From assembly GCA_947448975.1 (NCBI GenBank), contig CANFPR010000007.1, positions 1 through 16,847 of the forward strand: 16,847 nt of DNA, in the 5' to 3' direction. The notes below the pieces were generated by a model. The model did no database searches. It saw nothing but the letters and a program-made list of their open reading frames with translations, and was not told the DNA's origin. This document shows positions 14,048-16,847 of this stretch, in pieces. A program made the position numbers and the translations under genes. The number at the start of each line of letters is the position of its first letter. Within the stretch, counting starts at the first letter, position 1. This stretch comes from Micrococcales bacterium. GTDB lineage: Bacteria; Actinomycetota; Actinomycetes; Actinomycetales; Microbacteriaceae.

Positions 14048-15004
14048 ATGTCCATTTCAGACCTCCACGAACCCGTTCTTCTAGAACGTTGCATCGAAGT
14101 GCTAGCCCCAGCCATCGAGGGAAAGGCAGCCATCCTCGTAGATTGCACCCTCGGACTCGGCGGCCACACCGAAGCCTTTCTCGAGCGCTTTCCTAATCTT
14201 CGTGTTGTCGGTCTCGACCGCGACCCGAACGCACTGGCTCTTGCCAAGCAACGCCTGGCTCGATTCGGCGACCGCGTTGAGTACTGCCACGTCACCTACG
14301 ACCAGATTGGCGAAGCGCTAGACGAACTCGGAATCGACCGAGTCGAAGCGATTCTGATGGACCTCGGTGTGTCATCTATGCAACTCGATGAGTCGGAGCG
14401 CGGTTTCGCTTACTCATACGAGGCCCCGCTCGACATGCGCATGGACAACACCACTGGCAAGACAGCAGCCGACATCGTAAACTCCTACGCCGAAGACGAC
14501 CTAGTGCGCATCTTCAAAGAGTTTGGCGAAGAGCGATTCGCAAGACAGATTGCCCGCGCGGTGGTCAACGCGCGTCGCGACACTCCTTTTGTAACCAGCA
14601 CCCAGCTCGCTGGCCTTATCGCGAAGGTTGTGCCGTTCATCCCGGGTAAGAGCTCGGGTCACCCGGCTAAGCGAGTATTTCAAGCCCTACGCATCGAAGT
14701 GAACGGCGAACTCGAAGTTCTCGAGGATGCAATGCCTGCCGTAATCGACGCTCTCGCCATTGGCGGTCGCGTTCTGGTGCTGGCCTATCAATCACTCGAA
14801 GACCGCATCGTGAAGCGCGCTTTCGTAGCCGCCTCAACCTCATCGGCACCACTCGATTTGCCGATCGAACTTCCGGAGCACGCACCAGTGCTTCGGCTGG
14901 TAGTCAAGGGTGCCGAGATGGCATCTGAGTCAGAAAAAGAATCAAACCCACGATCAGCATCGGTGCGACTTCGTGCGGCAGAAAAAGTAAGGCAGGCAGC
15001 ATGA
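14048..15004 (+). CDS. rsmH: 16S rRNA (cytosine(1402)-N(4))-methyltransferase
   Basis: SAM-dependent methyltransferase (formerly MraW) that modifies the 16S rRNA decoding centre at C1402. It has 318 residues from ATG 14048. Visible motifs: the SAM-binding DCTLGLGGHTEAFL at 32-45, LDRDP at 56-60, DLGVSS at 105-110, LDMRMD at 128-133, and YQSLEDRIVK at 247-256, where many other bacteria have HSLEDR; the Gln form is, as I recall, usual in actinobacteria. NPRSASVRLRAAEK closes the protein. The frame extends to GTG 14027, which would add seven residues; MSISDLHEPVLL fits family N termini better, though its GGGG at 14041-14044 is only three bases from the ATG. The stop overlaps the next start (ATGA at 15001-15004), giving tight coupling to the ftsL-like gene. 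Confidence 0.95.
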   Translation: MSISDLHEPVLLERCIEVLAPAIEGKAAILVDCTLGLGGHTEAFLERFPNLRVVGLDRDPNALALAKQRLARFGDRVEYCHVTYDQIGEALDELGIDRVEAILMDLGVSSMQLDESERGFAYSYEAPLDMRMDNTTGKTAADIVNSYAEDDLVRIFKEFGEERFARQIARAVVNARRDTPFVTSTQLAGLIAKVVPFIPGKSSGHPAKRVFQALRIEVNGELEVLEDAMPAVIDALAIGGRVLVLAYQSLEDRIVKRAFVAASTSSAPLDLPIELPEHAPVLRLVVKGAEMASESEKESNPRSASVRLRAAEKVRQAA

Positions 15005-15618
15005 GCGCGCTGAGAGCAAACACTTCGATCGCAGCATCAAAGTGGACCCCGAGACTGGTAACCCAGAAGCACGGACGCACCAGACTAGCCACCCCGCTGA
15101 TCGTTGTGCTGAGCCTAGTGGGAATTCAGATCTTGCAGCTCATCATCGGTGTTTTCATCAGCGCCGGCGCCTACGACCTAGCGCAGCTCAAGGCTTACAA
15201 GCACGACCTCGGCACCACCAGCGAGATTCTGTCGGCCGAGGTTGACTCACTTTCTTCGCAGCAGAACCTAGCCAACGCGGCAGAAGGCCTGGGCATGGTC
15301 GCCAACACCAACCCGGTATTTCTAAGCGTTGAAGCGCAAAAGGTTTATGGCAAGCCAACCGCCGCCTTCGGTGGCGACTCCACCAAGGTGGCTCGAAACC
15401 TAGTAGCCAACTCGATGTTGGTTAGCACCACCGACGTTGGCTCAATCAAGGCCAAGCAGGCTGCAGCCCAGGCAGTTGCCAAGGCTAAAGCGGCTGCCAA
15501 GGTGAGCGCAGCGTCGAGTGCCGCAACCACTATTCCTACCAATGTCGCTCCGAAGCAAACCACCACCGCTCAAGTAGCGTTTTCAAGTGGCAAGCTATTG
15601 GCTTCGCCTACCCACTAA
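15001..15618 (+). CDS. ftsL: FtsL-like septum component with Ala/Lys-rich C-terminal tail
   Basis: Bitopic membrane protein of 205 residues in the ftsL slot between rsmH and ftsI. A basic cytoplasmic N terminus (about 1-32) is followed by one transmembrane helix (about 33-55), then a heptad-like segment (YDLAQLKAYKHDLGTTSEIL, 58 on) and LANAAEGLGMV at 90-100, the usual FtsL end motif. FtsL binds FtsB/DivIC-type proteins and ftsI/ftsW to activate septal peptidoglycan synthesis. From about 148 the protein becomes low complexity, rich in Ala, Lys, Ser and Thr (KAKQAAAQAVAKAKAAAK). This tail makes it longer than typical FtsL proteins of about 100-120 residues. The assignment rests on position, topology and the short motif, because FtsL sequences diverge strongly. 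It starts inside the rsmH stop. Confidence 0.83.
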   Translation: MSALRANTSIAASKWTPRLVTQKHGRTRLATPLIVVLSLVGIQILQLIIGVFISAGAYDLAQLKAYKHDLGTTSEILSAEVDSLSSQQNLANAAEGLGMVANTNPVFLSVEAQKVYGKPTAAFGGDSTKVARNLVANSMLVSTTDVGSIKAKQAAAQAVAKAKAAAKVSAASSAATTIPTNVAPKQTTTAQVAFSSGKLLASPTH

Positions 15619-15636
15619 ACGCGAAACGAGGGCTCG

Positions 15637-16847
15637 ATGAGTTACATGCAGCCCGGTGACACCTCGAAGCGCATTCGGATTTTCACCGCGTTACTAGTGG
15701 TGGTTTCTTTGGTTTTCACCTGGAAACTGGTTGAGTTTCAGGTGGTTCGCGCAGCCGACATCAACAAGATCTCTAAAGAAAAACGCTCGGTCACCCGAAC
15801 CATCCCTGCGGTGCGCGGTTCGATTATCGACTCGCAAGGTAACGTCCTTGCGCGCACCGTCAACCGCTACGACATCAACGCCGCCCCAATCAACGTGCTA
15901 CCGATTACGCGCACCGTAAACGGGCAAGAAGTGACCATCAGCGTTGAGCAGCAGATTGCCGAAGTGGCTGCCGTGCTCGGCATGACAGTTGAGGATGTCA
16001 CTGCGAAGGTTGCCGGCAAGTCAAACTACGCAAACATCAAGAAGAACGTTGACTCGGAGGGCTACAGTGCCCTTCAAAAGCTCGACATTCCATGGCTTTA
16101 CTACGACCAAAAGTTGGCCAGAATTTACCCGGATGGCGCCGTAGCCGGAAACCTCCTTGGCTTCGTGGGTGTTGACGGCACTCCGCTGGCGGGAATCGAA
16201 CGCCAATACAACTCCTGCCTCGCCGGCATTGACGGGCAAGAGACGTTCGAGCGAGGCGCAACCGACGGTATTCGTATTCCAAACAGCGCGCAGGTGACGC
16301 AAAAAGCCAGAAACGGCTCAAACGTGGTGCTCACCATCAACGCAGACCTTCAGTACTACACCCAGCAGGTGCTAGTTAACACGGTGAGAAACCTTCGAGC
16401 CGACTGGGCCAGCGCGGTTGTGGTTGAAGTGAAGACCGGAAACATTTTGGCGGCAGCAGAAGCTCCGACTGTTGACCCGAACGACCCTGGCGCATCGTCG
16501 GCCGCCGACCGTCAGTCGCGCATCTTCCAGGCAGTGTTCGAACCCGGTTCAACTATGAAAACCGTGACCGCCGCCACTGTGGTCGATCAAGGCAAGGCCA
16601 ATCCCGAATCGAAGATTAAAGCGCCTTACCGAATTCGACTTCCTTGGGGTCAATACATTCAAGACAGTCACATGCACGGCACCGACAAGCTCACACTTAC
16701 CGGTGTGCTTCGCGACTCATCAAACACCGGCATGATTCAGTTCGGCGCTTTGGTTAATACCGAGACTCGCTACAACTATCTGCGCAAGTTTGGCGTTGGC
16801 GAAAAGACTTCGGTGAACTTTGAGGGTGAATCGGCCGGCATCATCAA
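15637..16847 (+). CDS. ftsI: Septal peptidoglycan transpeptidase (class B PBP3), 3'-truncated
   Basis: Membrane-anchored penicillin-binding protein (PbpB/FtsI) that cross-links septal peptidoglycan. The ATG at 15637 has GAGGG at 15628-15632 and begins 18 bases after the ftsL-like stop. The open frame continues past the window end, showing 403 complete codons. In order: a short cytoplasmic N terminus, one transmembrane helix (about 14-32), the PBP dimerisation domain opening with AVRGSIIDSQGNVLA from about residue 60, a linker with YPDGAVAGNLLGFVG, GIERQYN, and the transpeptidase domain with the SxxK motif STMK (Ser305 nucleophile, Lys308) in FEPGSTMK and the SxN motif SSN (361-363). The KTG motif and C terminus lie beyond the window. 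Absence of a glycosyltransferase domain excludes class A. The order rsmH-ftsL-ftsI is the standard dcw arrangement. Confidence 0.95.
   Translation, partial: MSYMQPGDTSKRIRIFTALLVVVSLVFTWKLVEFQVVRAADINKISKEKRSVTRTIPAVRGSIIDSQGNVLARTVNRYDINAAPINVLPITRTVNGQEVTISVEQQIAEVAAVLGMTVEDVTAKVAGKSNYANIKKNVDSEGYSALQKLDIPWLYYDQKLARIYPDGAVAGNLLGFVGVDGTPLAGIERQYNSCLAGIDGQETFERGATDGIRIPNSAQVTQKARNGSNVVLTINADLQYYTQQVLVNTVRNLRADWASAVVVEVKTGNILAAAEAPTVDPNDPGASSAADRQSRIFQAVFEPGSTMKTVTAATVVDQGKANPESKIKAPYRIRLPWGQYIQDSHMHGTDKLTLTGVLRDSSNTGMIQFGALVNTETRYNYLRKFGVGEKTSVNFEGESAGII

Noticed and set aside
1..16847. Mobile element, phage, CRISPR, defence system or biosynthetic gene cluster
   Set aside because: Every open frame of substance belongs to a housekeeping family, codon use looks uniform, and no terminal repeats, integrases, transposases or spacer arrays were found.

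Overview
The window reads as ordinary chromosome from a Gram-positive, high-GC-lineage actinobacterium, probably Microbacteriaceae or a close relative with a compact genome. The reasons are its moderate GC content, very short intergenic gaps, actinobacterial signature proteins (class II DAHP synthase, a PknL-type kinase with PASTA repeats, an Rv2175c-like DNA-binding protein, a DUF3040 membrane protein), and a gene order like the pknL to pbpB segment of Mycobacterium and Corynebacterium. I see no phage, insertion sequence, CRISPR array, tRNA or rRNA.

Region 1 (1-4340, plus strand): the 3' three quarters of pyruvate carboxylase, a MinD/ParA-like ATPase with a long, probably disordered N-terminal region, and a peptide deformylase that starts with TTG two bases after the ATPase stop. 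Region 2 (4356-6182, minus): a FadD15-like long-chain acyl-CoA ligase, convergent with deformylase across a hairpin. Region 3 (6331-9393, plus): ROK glucokinase, PlsC-type acyltransferase and class II DAHP synthase; the last two overlap by one base.

Region 4 (9409-12866): pknL (minus), a winged-helix Rv2175c homologue (plus) and a polyprenyl diphosphate synthase (minus). pknL and idsA look leaderless, with -10-like hexamers 5-6 bases before GTG codons. Region 5 (12935-16847, plus): a DUF3040 membrane protein closed by a strong intrinsic terminator, then the start of the division and cell wall (dcw) cluster: mraZ, rsmH, an ftsL-like gene and the 5' part of ftsI/pbpB, which runs off the window.

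The genes link central carbon entry (pyruvate carboxylase, glucokinase, DAHP synthase), membrane lipid and isoprenoid supply (FadD, PlsC, IdsA), wall sensing (PknL with four PASTA repeats) and septal peptidoglycan synthesis (mraZ-ftsI). The most interesting non-coding signals are a 10-bp-period triple repeat before mraZ, a good candidate for the MraZ operator, and a stem-loop between mraZ and rsmH whose C-rich loop could pair with either of two downstream GGGG runs, one next to the rsmH start. I found no convincing new multi-gene system.
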